NCBI RefSeq assembly: GCF_000764305.2
Contig: NW_025933300.1
Coordinates: 142,087-206,086, forward strand
Length of the DNA stretch: 64,000 bases
Reading direction: 5' to 3'
Source: Hyalella azteca
Lineage: Eukaryota > Arthropoda > Malacostraca > Amphipoda > Hyalellidae
Shown here: one piece after another, positions 1 through 12,700 of the stretch
Layout: each line of letters opens with the position of its first letter
Numbering within the stretch: position 1 is the stretch's first letter
Made by a program: the position numbers and the translations under genes
The notes under the pieces: generated by a model
Database searches by the model: none
Told to the model about the DNA's origin: nothing
What the model saw: the letters and a program-made list of their open reading frames with translations, nothing else

Positions 1-346
1 CTGCAACAACCATCAGGCAAGTCTGGGAATTACTTGCAGCTTTTATCCAGAAGAGATTTAATTGAGTTACCTCAATGAATTCAGATACAAGTTATTTAAA
101 AGGTCTAAGAGGAAAACATAATTGACATGTAATTGTTATTAGAGAACTGTCACGGAAAGTAGATTATTCGGTCCTCGCATAAACATAAAGATAAGAATGG
201 AACTTGAGTGTATAAGCAAAAGGTGCTGGTAAACCATCTCAAGGAAACCTAATCTTTCCAAAAGCGGAAATTTACAGAATAGATGACGTTCCAAATAGAT
301 CCAAAAGAGAAAATATTGCATCATTTTCAGTATGAGCTTCTGGCAG

Positions 347-3300
347 TCATAGAAAATATATTTTAAGCGAGCAAAGTTTATTACGGGAAGGGGTAGAGGA
401 GAAGCTGTCACGGGAGAGGTCGGCCTTATGGTTGGGAGGCGTAGCAGGTAGCGAAGGCTGAGCTGCGTCACGAGTGTCGCTGAGGAGCTTGTGGAAGAGA
501 CGAGCTCGCTCCTGCACACGCGTCGTCACGGGCGACACGACGTACACCAAACATGCCAGTACTGCACTCCACAGCGCCTGCAGTCTTCTCACCTGCAATA
601 AAATTATGTTATTACACGAGGAACATGCTTGAAATTCCGAGCGTGGATCAAATGATCCGTGATGATCACTCGCACACAAAGCAGTTATTTTTTTTTTTTG
701 CATTGGCTTGTGAGGCACATAACATTCATCTGATGGTCAGTTGTTTTCTATGCAACAGTTAATTTGTATGCGATTTCCAGTTAATACTACAATGCGTCTA
801 ATACTAGCAGCAAATGAAAAGAAATTGTTAATTTATTTGAGAGTTTTGTATATTCTATCGTAACTTCTTTGTCTATCACAAAAAGTCCATGGTTGATTAT
901 GGTAAATTCCCTAGTTTTTTCTTTACTTAATCCACTGCCTACATGCATTAAATTTGTATATATCAAGCGGCTCTTGGAACAATGAGTCATATAAAGAGAT
1001 CCATAACCTAATGTAGGATTGGACATCAGACCCAATCGAAAATTACGGTATTACATTCTCCACTAGGAATCGAAGGCTGACTGGAATGTAACTGCGAAGT
1101 GCTAGTATTCTGCCAGTGTTCTCTCTCGCCATACTCGCCTCTTTGCCCAACATCTCTTACAAGTTATTCACTCTACAATACTCACTTAAATTGGCAATTA
1201 TCAGTTCTGCGCTCTCGAGACAAGACACGTGAAGAAGGGCATCTTAATTCTGTCATATTCTGTCCTTGTCCAAATTAAGCCAAAAATATGAATAAACCTC
1301 AAAGTAATTTGAATATTGTTATACCTATATAAAGAAAAATTTTATTATAGTATTATACTGACAAAGAGAAGCAAATATCATATCCAAATACCTCCGCCCA
1401 TAATGTCCAAAAATAAGGCCCATTCCAAAATAATTATCAGAAGTTTTAGTGCAAATAGAAGTTCATGAACACACAAAATCGAAAAATGTACAAAACATGT
1501 TCTACATTTTCATTTAAAACTCGATTTGTGAATAATAACTAATGTTCTCTAGAATGTTGAATTTTTGTCTCCATCAGTTTATTCTAATGATATAGGACGA
1601 AACTGACGCCAGCCTTGATGATGCTGAGGCAGCGCTGCTGTCTGCTGAGGCGTCTGAGGCGCGGCAGTAGCAGCGCTTGGGCTGCGGTTAGGCGCTTCTT
1701 AGGTTCAGGCTCCAACAGACCCAGCAACAACTCCTGTAGGCTCGGTGACAGCTCTGAAATAACAGATGATTGTAATAACTCTAATAACAGAACGTCAACG
1801 TAACGTTCGAAAATTCAAATATAGGACATGACGTTCAGAAAATAAAGACATAGAAGATGAATTAGTTCACCAAGACTCCAATTTATGCGGTAACATTGGA
1901 AAATTTGCACCTCTGATCACAAGAAAACGCCAAAGGAGACGTTTAAATTGTGGTTTCATTCACATGAAAGGGCAATGGAAGTTCACAAATTAAATTGTTC
2001 TGATAGGAATAAAGTGAATTATGAATAGGCACTGCAACTTTGGAAATGTGCTGAACGAAGCATTAATAATGCAAAAAAATATATATATAGTAGTTAGGTG
2101 GGCTAGTACATGATAATTTTTTATATTTCTTTCATAATAATTATGACAGAATTTTTTATATATAATTTTCTCTCATAATTAATTTTATAATAATTTTAAT
2201 TTCTCTCCTAATTTTTATCTGGGGCAGGCCAGAGAGAATTTTTTTTTATAATTTTCTCTCATAATCAATTTTATAATAATTTTTAATTTCGCTCCTAATT
2301 TTTATCCGGGACAGACCAGAGAAGGAAGAAGGCAGGACGCCCTGCCTGAGGCTCTGCCACATGCTGCCCTGCGTGGGCAGGTCCAGGTCGAGGGCGAGCT
2401 CCAGTAGTGTGATGCCCAGCGAGAACATGTCTGCCGCGGGGCTGAACTGAGACATCAAACATTCAGGCGCCATGTACTTGGGGTCTCCTTCAATGGCTTC
2501 ACTCATGTTATCCTGCCAGCATAGGACAACCATAATTGATATGAGTCATACTATCAATAATGCTTTGCAGATATATTTTAGCAACGATAAAATGAATAAT
2601 AAGTTACTGTTACATGAACCTAATCCTTGCAACAAGAATATCTTCACCAACCTAAAAGTAGAGGCCTATTTTTTCTACCTGATTTAGCTTTTACGAGAAT
2701 AGAATATCAGGATCCAGACATAAGAATTTTTGAGAAAAACATTTATAGCTAACTGCCAGCATATAAATAATATAGGTAAATGTAATCATTTCAGGTACTA
2801 AATAAAAAGTAGAAGGTTCTCACCTTTGACATGTCAAACATCAAGCCAAAATCCCCCAACTTGCATGTACCGTCATGACTTAGGAAAATGTTTTCAGGTT
2901 TGATGTCCATGTGAACCAGGGAGTGACGGTGAAGATGATCAATTGCCTGAAAAAAAACATCACAATTGTTACTTTAAAAAACTTTTACCAAAGATGTGCA
3001 AGATGTGAAAATTTGATCACAACAGTCAGCAAGAAATTGGTATTTTAGAAAGCATTCAAAATTATATAATTAAAATTCAAATAAATGTATAATTGAATAA
3101 TCAAGCTTTGATTGAATTTATATAGTACATTATGCACAAATTTTCCCTCTGGCCCTTAATCAAGTGTCCCATACAATACCTCTAGTTTAAATCCTACTGC
3201 TCCTATTTGGATTGCAGGAATTACTTCTTAAAAACTATCACTGCTTGTACTCCGCACCTGCAGAAGATGCAGTGCATACTTCCAGACTTTGTCTTGAGGT

Positions 3301-5690
3301 AGGCAGCCAGGAGACTCTTCAGACAAAGATGCCAAGGATTTCTGGCAGACTTCTGTGAGAATAAAGAGATGCTGATGCTCCTCCCAGGCCCGATGGAACT
3401 CCACGCAATTAGCATGCTTGGGGAGCTTCTCATGCTTGGCAACCTCTGCCAGTCTACGTCTCCTGTAATGTAAAGCAAGCTTTAATGAACAGCAAATGAA
3501 AAATGAAATCGGAAGCAAAGTCAGATTCAAAGAATATTTAATTACTGAAAGATTTTTCACTTAGATTTTTTATGAATAGCAGTAAAAGTTATTTGAGGTA
3601 GACATCAAATATGTGGTGCAAGAAATTGTTATAAAATTAAAAGATTGTAGGTAATCTGAATTCATACGCATGAAAGTATGTTTTATAGTTCATTAGTTCC
3701 AAAAGTATGTTCTATAGATGCAATTCAGGTTGGAGGATCTTCAACTGCTTCACAGATAGAGAATTTAAGCACCACATTCAATGAGGCTCTTGAGATGAGG
3801 CTCAGATAACATAACTAGGAAGGATTAATCTCATACCTGTCTGAATCTCCCCGAAACTTCAAGATGGTTTTCTTGCAAGCATAAACTTTGCCACTTTCTT
3901 TGCAGCGAACTCTGTAGACTTCACCAAAGGAGCCTTTTCCAAGTTTATCTTCAATCTCATAGCATTGCTCGAAATAAGACTTGCTGTGCTGCGCATTATA
4001 TATTGGACTTTCAGCAATAAAAGCTGTAAAGAACACAATTAAAAAAAATGAATGTTTGAAATCATATCAAAATCATAATGCAATAAATGATGGAGCATTC
4101 AAGTATTTTATTCATAAATATGCATTATGCACAATAGTACAGGAAATATCTAAAGGTTCAGTAAGACAGTAAAGGAGTTGCAAGAGTAAGGCAGGTTTCA
4201 TGTCAGTAGACTCCAGGAGTTCAGCAAATATAGCAGTTACATTCCCAATAAACTCAAATACAGTCGACATAAAAGATGCTTCATTATCAAGGCAATCAAT
4301 TCTTTTTGGACTGAATATGAAGCACTCAGTGGTTCCAAACAATCCGTTCTTAACTAAAAGATAAAATAGATTTGTATGTCCATGACAAACAAATGTAATT
4401 AATTAAAACCATGGAACTCAAGGATGGCAGAAGAACAAACACAGATCAGTTTAGGAAGCATTCTGCTATTACACACACAGCTGATGTGGGAACTCAAATT
4501 GTGAGACTAAATTTTGTGTTACTAAATTGTAATATCACAGAAATTACCAAAAAATGGAGAAGAGAGGAAGCCAATGGACTTGCAAAGCCATATTTTTGAA
4601 TTTGATATTTTTGCTAGGGAAAGAGACCCATAAAAAGGAGGAAAAATGCTCACAAATAAAAACACTGAAAAGGAAATCATGAATAAAAAGCACTGCCATG
4701 ATGTGGTTCTTCAAGCCTTACTGAGGAAATGCAACTCTTATAAAAAGTTGGTTTTTGATTGGCAAAATAAAATTCTAAATTTTATTGGGATGAATTAGGT
4801 ATGTTAAATGAAAGGATTTGATGAATAACTTAAATTTACAAGCAATGTTGTGATGGGCACTAAAATACCAACTTATGCTCCTTGACCACATTTCTGGAAT
4901 TAATAATTAAATTAAAATGGGAATAATACCTACAGAAAATGAATGATAATGAATGAAACCTTCAGAAATGATAAAAATCAAAAATTTATTCTTTCTATGA
5001 CAACTGGAATATCAAATTAAGGTTTACATAAATTGAGAAATGATTAATATCAGTTAATACAATTCTACATGGATAGTGACTTGGTAAGTTATTCAATGGC
5101 TGAATAATACTCACATTTTTCTACATGAGGTCTGAATGACACAGGCACGGGAGCGCTGTGTGTTGGCTGTCGGTGCGTGAATATCCTAGTAACAGGGCAG
5201 CTCTTGGCGGGAGGTTTGGGAGGTGCTGAGTGACGAGGAGTTTTTCTCTCCTGGCAGTTAATGTAAAATTAATACAGTATATATATATATATATATATTA
5301 TATATACTTGAAGAATATTGATAAGAAGAATATTGAGTCTCCATTGATAATAATGCAATGCAAAAAACATAGTATGTATTCAAAAGACATGTACATACAC
5401 TTTAACATTATGAGTCAATTTCTAACAAAAGGTAATGCAGTGCAGCGAGGTAATGAAATTTATCTAAGCATGTGAAAATTAAGTTATGGGAACATAGTAT
5501 TCATTGCCTTGTTGAATAAAAGACACATCCTGAACTGAGGATAAAAATTCCCCCCAAAAAACATCAATAACTACCACTAATTGGGACTACTCACCTTCTT
5601 GGTGGAGAATGACTGTGAGTCCAATGTGAATGTTGGTGCAGGACGATATGGTTGCATTGTGGAATCTTCCAGTCTCTGTTGAACAGCCAT
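347..5690 (-). CDS. Myt1: Myt1-type membrane-associated CDK1-inhibitory kinase, eight exons
   Basis: Exons in transcript order: 5595-5690, 5115-5250, 3837-4023, 3258-3462, 2824-2946, 2317-2512, 1608-1753, 347-592. Every phase joins, giving 444 residues. The family phosphorylates CDK1 on Thr14/Tyr15 at ER/Golgi membranes and holds cells in G2. Visible: pre-domain Y-F-E-Q-C at 94-98, glycine loop GKGSFG 106-111, ATP-site Lys128, catalytic HMDIKPEN 220-227, DFG 240-242, GDPKYMAPE 258-266, and EPEPKKRLTA in the last helical part. The final exon carries a hydrophobic stretch (about 370-384, LWSAVLACLVYVV), as expected for the C-terminal membrane segment of Myt1 rather than soluble Wee1. The tail has SP/TP sites. 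The start is the ATG at 5688-5690; the first 90 residues are Pro/Ser-rich. Donors after exons 6 (GTCTGT) and 7 (GTCAGT) are less canonical. Human PKMYT1 is about 499 residues, so this is slightly short. Confidence 0.93.
5251..5594 (-). other. Myt1 intron 1 with AT microsatellite
   Basis: Intron between exons 1 and 2. It contains an alternating TA run at about 5277-5306. Nothing else is recognised. The run is simple sequence, not a TATA promoter, because it lies inside the transcription unit. Confidence 0.75.
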
Positions 5691-6616
5691 TTTGCAAATG
5701 GCAACTAACAATACTTGCAAATGATAAGGTAAAGTTTAGAGCAAAGTGTGAGCATGACCTGGACTCTTTCTAAATTGTGATTTTAAGGATGAGCATTCAA
5801 CAAAATAAATTACAATCAAGGACATTAGATATTTGCATTAACAATGTAAAGATATTGGAAACAATGATAAATGCAGCATTTCCTCACAGAAAAACATAGC
5901 AGTGGTTTCAATTCATCGCATTGCATAGAAAATTTCTCAAACTCAAGAAAGCATAACATGGCCTTGGCAACTATTCATGCTACAAAAATTACTAAATAAT
6001 AATCAATTATGCTCGCCCTATTCAGAGAGAAAAAATTTACGTTGAGAGCAGACTGAGAAAACGGTAAGAGTTACTGACTTACCGTATAGATCACAAAAGA
6101 ATCCTGCTTGTCAAAAATGTAAGTAGATTGAATACAATGGGAAAATATCCAAAAATGTTGGGACTAATTTAAAATTGAGGTAGCATTACAGAAACTTCAG
6201 CTACCACTGGGCTGAGTCAAGAAGTCTGTGTTTGCCACACAAAAGTGATGACTCTACAAATTGATTAATGAATTGGAATGAAAACTCATTGTGATGTGGC
6301 CCTAATGTTCAATACTAAAAATTAAGCTCATGAATTAAATTGTATCCATTAAAACCTGAATCTCTTTTAGTTCAGTCACAAACTCTGATTGAAAAGTTAA
6401 AGTTTTTTATATGAATACATACCTACTGAAAATTAGAAACAGGGTCATACTTCAAAGTTTTACACTATGAACATAAAATAAAGCTGCTGTTACACAGCAA
6501 TTTGATTGCAGCAAGTAATAAGAATTATTACATTTGCTTTTAGTGACTGTACAATTGATAAGCTTGGAAAATGGCTGTAATCCATACTGAATTAAAGGCC
6601 ATAAGAAGTCTAGGAA
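5691..6616. other. Upstream flank of Myt1, no gene seen
   Basis: AT-rich non-coding sequence immediately 5' of the Myt1 start codon, likely containing its 5' UTR and promoter. I see no convincing TATA element or further exon. Confidence 0.5.
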
Positions 6617-7130
6617 TTATGCGATGGTTGGGTAATCCTGAATAAGTCCCAGTCTGATATTTGATTCTAGTTGAACATGTGCATCCAACATGGAATGATT
6701 AGTGCAGAAGCCACTCTGGATTTTGTTTAGGAGTGATGCTTGCTCAAGGTAGCATTGTAGGTGATGACATACAATTTTGTCAAAAAATTTACATAGGCTA
6801 TTTGTGAGGGCTATGGGGCAGTGTGAGGATGGGGTTTTAGGTGGTTTGCTTGGTTCAGGAAAGGGGAGTACATGGAATGAGTGCCATTGGTGGGGTACTC
6901 GTTTTGCCAACACGTACGGTAGTTGAAGAAAGATAGTAGGAGAGTTTGTTGTGTGGGGGTAGGTGGGTTTGGAATGACGCTGGAATGGTGTCAGGACCTG
7001 GAGCAGAAAGATGTGTCCTGTTTATTGCATGCTACAGTATAAATCATTTTGAGTGAAGTTGCTGTTGTGCCAAGCTATGATGTTGGGTTGTGATGGTATA
7101 GTCTCATTGAACAGGGGTTTTGTGGGGAGA
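6617..7130 (-). pseudogene. Decayed jockey/R1-like LINE reverse transcriptase fragment
   Basis: The minus strand encodes the start of an RT domain: a PFPEPSKPP / PSSHCPIALTNSLCKFFDKIV block followed by a LLNKIQSGF-CTNHSMLDA block. This is the fingers region of jockey/R1-type non-LTR retrotransposons (consensus P-x-P-x-K-P ... Y-R-P-I-A-L-T ... Q-x-G-F-R). Upstream, in another frame, an APGPDTIP motif also fits RT. Stops and frameshifts separate the parts and no YADD catalytic motif follows, so it is a dead fragment. It differs in sequence from the CR1/L2-like family elsewhere in the window. Confidence 0.65.
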
Positions 7131-7950
7131 AAGTGTGCTGTGGATGAGCCAGTGATTACCACAGTTGTAATTGTGCCCATTTACCTTAGTTTACTTTAAT
7201 CTCTTGAATTACTCTCATGTGATCAACTTATTAATTGTATTCTAACTAAGCAGAACTTACTGCTTGATAGTCTAGTCAATACTAACAGGTTTTGGTGTTA
7301 ATCAACTGTTGAGTGAGGTTTTCTATTTGATTATACTTTTATGGATTATATGTTTTATCTTTTTGCAGCTCATATACCTCTCTCATGCTCCCAAATGTTT
7401 GGTTACACTGTTTGGTCAGACTTTGTTTATCCCACATTTGCATCTGTAATACTAACCTCAACCTGTGCTTCAGCAATACATGCACATCCAGAAGTCTACT
7501 TTCATTCCACCTAAATTGTTGCCAGAGACCAAAGGACCCGACATTCCACTCATTCCATTGCCCGGCAATGGAATGCCCCCGGACTCATTCCATTGCCCCG
7601 GCAACAAGTTGTGTTTCAGATTGTGAGGCATACAATTTGCTGCTTATGCGTCGCCAAAGATCTTTCAATATTCACCCACTTTCTGCACCCTGGTCATGGT
7701 TTTGTTATTAAAAGTATTTTTTCTCATAAAAATTTGTACAAATATTACATTTTTTAATATTCGCTACTTGGCAATTAGAATGAAATACTGATTTATGGTG
7801 TAATAATCAAGAGATTACAATCAAGATAATTGATTATTATATCAATTATAAGGTATGAATATTGAATAATAACAGTAGTTTCTAAATATTTTTTGTTAAG
7901 ATCTATTACATTAAACATTTCAAATAATTCTTTGATTGTTAGATTGTATA
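7131..7950. other. Intergenic, no gene seen
   Basis: AT-rich sequence. Short repeats of a CATTGCCCGGCAA-type motif lie at about 7555-7605. Open frames here show no family resemblance. Confidence 0.4.
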
Positions 7951-8149
7951 GGGTAAACACACCATATTCCAACACCTTAAGGACGTAGTAAGAAATAAAT
8001 GGCTATAAATAGATCACTGTATGCGCAACTCGAGTTCTGGTTGTTTTACGTCACTCTCAAAACATCACACTATGCGCCAGCAATGATGAAACATAACAAA
8101 CTGTTGCCATATTTACTTAAAAGCCGTTAGAATTCAAATCTACAAAATT

Positions 8150-8330
8150 GCTGAATTCCGACACTGTGTGTGACTAAATGCAGAATGTTGTGAGACTAAT
8201 TCCGACAGTGCTTCAAAATCATAATTCGGACACCCTGTGTCAGAATACTGACACCCTGTGTTGGAATACGACACCCTGTGTCAGGCTGCATGTCGTAATT
8301 CCGACACCCTGTGTCGGAATTAGTTTTTAT
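8150..8330. repeat. Clustered near-palindromes GACACCCTGTGTC
   Basis: Within about 180 bp there are several copies of GACACCCTGTGTC or one-base variants (8227, 8247, 8269, 8303 regions), some embedded in a longer palindrome of the form AATTCCGACACCCTGTGTCGGAATT. They lie in the first copy of the TIR complex and are mostly decayed in the second copy at 8940-9060. Confidence 0.7.
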
Positions 8331-9213
8331 GTGTCTAAAACCGTCTCTTAAATCAATCGTCTATTAATTTATTTACCACTTAAAATCAGCAAATAAAGGT
8401 ATACTTAAAGGATTCCTAATATATTCACAGACTTATTTAAAAGTCTCAAACTATAATATTCTTTCGACACAGTTTATCACTATTTAGTAAAGCAAGGTCA
8501 ACTATCAACTTTCAGGCGTGTTTTGATGTTCTTACTAGTTAACTTGGACTTTTGCTCTGCGGATCTTAACATTTTCCTGCTAGACCTAGTGTTTTGTGGA
8601 AATCTTGCGCGCAATAGTATGACATCACTATTTCAACCATCTAGGGTAAACACACCATATTCCAACACTTTAAGGATGTAGCTAGAAATGAATGGATATA
8701 AAAAGACCACCGTATGCACAACTCGAGTTCTGACGGCTTTACGTCACTCTCAAAACACCATACTACATGCAAGCAATGATGAAACGTCACAAACTGTTGC
8801 CATATTTATTTAAAAGCCTTGAGAATTCAAATCTACAAAATTGCTGAATTCTGATGCTGTGTGTGACTAAATTTGGCATATTGTGAGAGTGAGACTAATT
8901 CTAATTTCCAACAACGCTTCAAAACCGTAATTTGCAATTTAGATGCCCTGTGTTGGAATTCCAATGCCTTGTGTGAGCTGTATCAGAATACAACAAACAA
9001 CACAGCTTGGAACAATCTGTGTGTGTCTAATTCTGAGCTGTATTGGAATTCGTTTTTATATGTCTAAAACCATCTCTTAACTTAATCATCTATTAATTTA
9101 TTTACCACTTAAAATCAGCAAATACAAGTATACTTAAAGGATTCCTAATATATTCACAGACTTATTTAAAAGTCTCAAACCATAATTTTATTTTTATATC
9201 AACAGTTTATCAC

Positions 9214-9251
9214 CTGTCTCTTATACACATCTAGATGTGTATAAGAGACAG
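9214..9251. other. Tn5 mosaic-end (Nextera) adapter palindrome, assembly artefact
   Basis: Positions 9214-9232 read CTGTCTCTTATACACATCT, the 19-bp Tn5 transposase mosaic end, followed directly by its exact reverse complement at 9233-9251. This head-to-head pair is the junction left by Nextera mate-pair library circularisation. It is synthetic, so sequences on its two sides need not be adjacent in the genome. Confidence 0.97.
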
Positions 9252-9329
9252 GTTTAAGGGTAAAATTAGAGATTTGGGGTAACACGTGCATAAACTTTGT
9301 AAATAAATTCGCATTCGCACCTCGTAAAT

Positions 9330-9450
9330 GGCTTTTCATGGCCGAGATATGGAATTCACGGCTCGGTGAAATAGAATCACGGCTCTTAGAAATGGAATCA
9401 CGGCTGGCAAATCCATAAAACCACGGCTCGAAAAATTCAGTCGCGGCTTG
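9330..9450. repeat. Short degenerate repeats of a CACGGCTC motif
   Basis: CACGGCTC, CACGGCTG and CGCGGCTT recur about every 20-25 bp between 9355 and 9450. The segment lies between the two adapter artefacts, so its placement is uncertain. Confidence 0.5.
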
Positions 9451-9789
9451 CCAAGTAGATATATTCCATACTAGTCACTGGGTAGCGTGCATTGTCTCTC
9501 TTTGGATCTCAATATTTTCCCGCTAGATGGCCAAGACCTAGTGTTTTGGCAGTAGTTTGACGCGCAAATGTATGACGTCACCATTTCAACCAACAACCAT
9601 CAACGAACGCATGGAACTAAAACAAAGCTTAATATAAAGGAAAAACTAGAGAGGTCACAGAATTACCCACGATGTCGGAATATACCGGCTACCGCGTTTA
9701 CCCTAAAGGCTAAGACCAAGCTTAATATAAAGGAAAAAATTGAGGGGTGTCGGAATTACATACAGTGTCAGAATATTGTGCGTTTACCC

Positions 9790-12427
9790 TAATCAAAAGA
9801 GAGTTTGACCATAGTGGCAAAGAAGCAGTTTTTTTAGACTCTTCATCAATCAAGTTCATTTTTGAGTCCTATAAGTAGACCAGAAAAGTATCTTGGATAC
9901 CAGCATTTCCATACATGATACATAAGAAATTGATTAAAATATTGAGTAGATGACAAAATTAAAAATGAACTGATTCTAAAAAATCTCTGGTTTGCCACTA
10001 CGAGTTTGACTTTGGCACAAGATCAATGCTAAAAAATTAAAAAAGTGTCATCACTCATCAACATATCTAATGCAGAATATTATAATATAAAATGCTTAAA
10101 ATCAAGAGGGCAATTAGACAGACAATAAGTCAAGAAACCTCATCATCATGAAAACACAAAAAATATTTGCAAAGGTTGGGCAGCATGGACCGTGGACTGA
10201 AGAAGACCCATCATCCATGCCCAAACCATCAATCAAGCTGTTGGTAAAACTTGTCAGCAAATATGAAATAAGAGTTTTAAACAGATTGTCAGGCCAGAGG
10301 CTCAAGTCATATGTTTGGAAATTGGAAGTCTCTAGGTCTAGGAGACTCGGACTAGTATAGTCACTATACTATACAGATTACAGAATTACAGATGGTTCTT
10401 GCTTCCGATTTTTTTTTCATTATTGAGAAATGAGACAGTCAATAGATCACAGTGAAAGGAGACGATGGACTATATTTTCATAAACGTTACTAGAATAACG
10501 CAAAGTCACTTCACCATCATACCATGTAGGCATGAACTTTTCGAGGCTCGAACTTCGATCACTACCACACCAAGAATCTCCCACGTAAATGCAGACTACA
10601 CAGGTGTCAAATGCACCCGCCACAATTTCGTCAACACGATGCTGCAGGAGAAAATTTTGATTCTGAGAAATAGTACAATATTATTTTAGCATAATTTCTG
10701 TCCAATATATTGAATCATCATGTAAACGATAAATTATCGAACTCAATTTTCTCAATTAACCTATAAATGAATCTAAATTTCACGAAATAACTCGTATTCA
10801 TGTTGTTAGGGGGATGCATGCCGGAGGCCAGCATAGCCCAAGACCAGCATATCTTTCATCCTCCTTTCCGTGCGTAAGCCTGCTAAAGGGCAGAGTAGAC
10901 TAAGTCTCTTATACACATCTAGATGTGTATAAGAGACAGCCGGTGCGGTCTGCGGACCCTGTGGCTTACGGCATTTGTAAGAAGTGATGGTATGGGCTTA
11001 AATCATTGGTGTAGGAGCTATTGGGCGTAATCCGTTTGTAGTATCAGTTTGTGGGATGAGGCATTGCTTGTTTCAAGCTGGTGTGGCGAAATGAGGCAAG
11101 TAAGAACAGCTGCATAGGTATTAGACTGACTATTTCTATTGCATGTAGAGGGTTGGCATTGGCTTTTGGGCTGATTTAAGAGTCAAATTTTTGGGCTACG
11201 GCAGCGCTCCCGTTGGAATTACCTCACACTCGCAATTAAAGCAGGGAACTTGGTTTCACATGAACCTACCTAGCCACATTTTCCTATGATATAGCTTCAT
11301 ATTTTCACTATGACGCAAGTAATAATTTTTTTAATTGTTTATTGCGGCCAGAAGATGCACGAACGGCCGGAGAAGTGTCCGAGAGGTGAATTGATGGCCG
11401 ACTGGCCTAAATGTAGAATATACATGGTATATACATAGCGACAATTATGCAGTGTAATTTGAAAATTAACCATTGAGCAATTCATCTGTAACAGATATGC
11501 GAACTTTCTAATAATTCCATGCGTGCTTGAATCCAGCGCAGCCCAAGTCTATACTCAACTTCAAAGTCGTTTACGTTTGTAAAACGCATCTAGCCTAACA
11601 CATTCTCATGGTTAGGCCATGACCTATCCCGAACTAACTTTATTGGCTGCAGAACGATAGGAAGGTGGTGCAAGTGAGCAGTTAGACCTCCTTGCGACTC
11701 TCCAAGCACAAAGGTGGAGATGTCGGAGCACTGGCAGCAAGTTGGGCCAGATGCGATTATGACCGTGCTTAACTTGATAATTATCAAGGGGTGGGTGTGG
11801 ATCAAGCTATAGTGTAGCTTTAAGCAATGCGCCTGAATTATGGTTTCCCAGCATCATCGTTGAACTAGTAGTATAGTTCAACCATGTCCCAGCGTAGTCT
11901 GGGGCTTCTAGCTCTGAGCTTGAATTTAGTTATGTGTGCTGTCGTTGACTTCTCACCTAATTTGAGAGTTGTTTTTGTTGATAGTGCAAATTTTGTTTGC
12001 ACTATCGAATCCTAACTTGAATTTGCCAGAAAAGGAAATATTCGCCGAAGCTCGCAAGACAAGCTAAATGCTGGTACAGGGTACAGCGGCGAAGAGAGTG
12101 CACGCAAAATCTGTTTTCCTCCCATCCCCCCAAAATTAATAAATTTTCCAGCTGGATAAACTTAAGCAAGCCAGGATGAAAAATTTGATAATATTTGTAG
12201 AAAGATAGGTAAGAATCTCAACAGGGACGATAGTCTCTGATATAGATTGAAAAATAATATATGTTTAAAAATTAATCTTTAAAGGCAACACTTCTATAAA
12301 ATCCAGTGTCTCCAATGTTACAGATGTACAATGAATTTCTTATTTTATTTTCGAATATTAAAAAAAGGTAATTTTTCAATTTTTTAATACATAAAAAATT
12401 TTCAAAATTATTTATTCTGTCAATTGA
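9790..12427. other. Long stretch without a recognised gene
   Basis: No conserved coding segment was found on either strand. The second adapter artefact at 10904-10939 interrupts it. GC content is a little higher in 10800-11800, where short open frames show no family similarity. Confidence 0.4.
10904..10939. other. Second Tn5 mosaic-end adapter palindrome, assembly artefact
   Basis: 17 bases of the mosaic end (10904-10920) are followed by its full 19-bp reverse complement (10921-10939). As at 9214-9251 this is library adapter, not genome. The two artefacts bracket about 1.65 kb whose placement is therefore suspect. Confidence 0.96.
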
Positions 12428-12700
12428 TTCATGCATTGCCTCCGACTTCACACAAGTGTGCGAAATCTCAGATCAATTGGAGTGGTAAAAGTGTGTCAAA
12501 TATCAGTTATAATATTTGTAGCTGACAATATTATTTTTTCAAGTTTTTTTAATATTGAAACAAATTTTTTTACATTTTTAAAATCATTTATTCATTTTAT
12601 TCATGCATTGTCTCCAACTTTACGCAAGTGTGCAAAATTTCAGATCGATAGGATAAGTAGAAGTGTGTTAAATTTTGATTAGAAGATTTGTAGCAGACAG
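12428..12700. repeat. Two diverged direct repeats of about 100 bp
   Basis: The block from TTCATGCATTGCCTCCGACTT (about 12428) recurs from TTCATGCATTGTCTCCAACTT (about 12600). Both continue through matching segments such as CAAGTGTGC...TTTCAGATC and a shared GTGTGT-AAAT block. Neither is coding. Confidence 0.65.

Larger units (their letters stand above)
7951..9789. mobile_element. TA-flanked TIR element complex, two overlapping copies
   Basis: The left end GGGTAAACACACCATATTCC at 7951 is preceded by TA. The right end, read on the other strand, is GGGTAAACGCACAATATTC, ending at 9789 and followed by TA. A second left end (8644, also after TA) and a second right end (ending 9703, also before TA) show that two related units overlap. 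Segments 7951-8470 and 8644-9195 are direct repeats. The TA duplication suggests a Tc1/mariner-type or MITE origin. No transposase is visible. The right half includes an adapter artefact at 9214-9251, so its continuity is uncertain. Confidence 0.65.

Noticed and set aside
1615..1803. Plus-strand frame MMMLRQRCCLLRRLRR...
   Set aside because: It is the complement of Myt1 exon 7 (EPEPKKRLTA region).
5277..5306. TATA-rich promoter element
   Set aside because: Simple TA microsatellite inside Myt1 intron 1, downstream of the start codon.
11590..11805. 71-codon minus-strand frame MIHTHPLIIIKL...
   Set aside because: No family resemblance; lies next to an adapter-flanked, doubtful segment.
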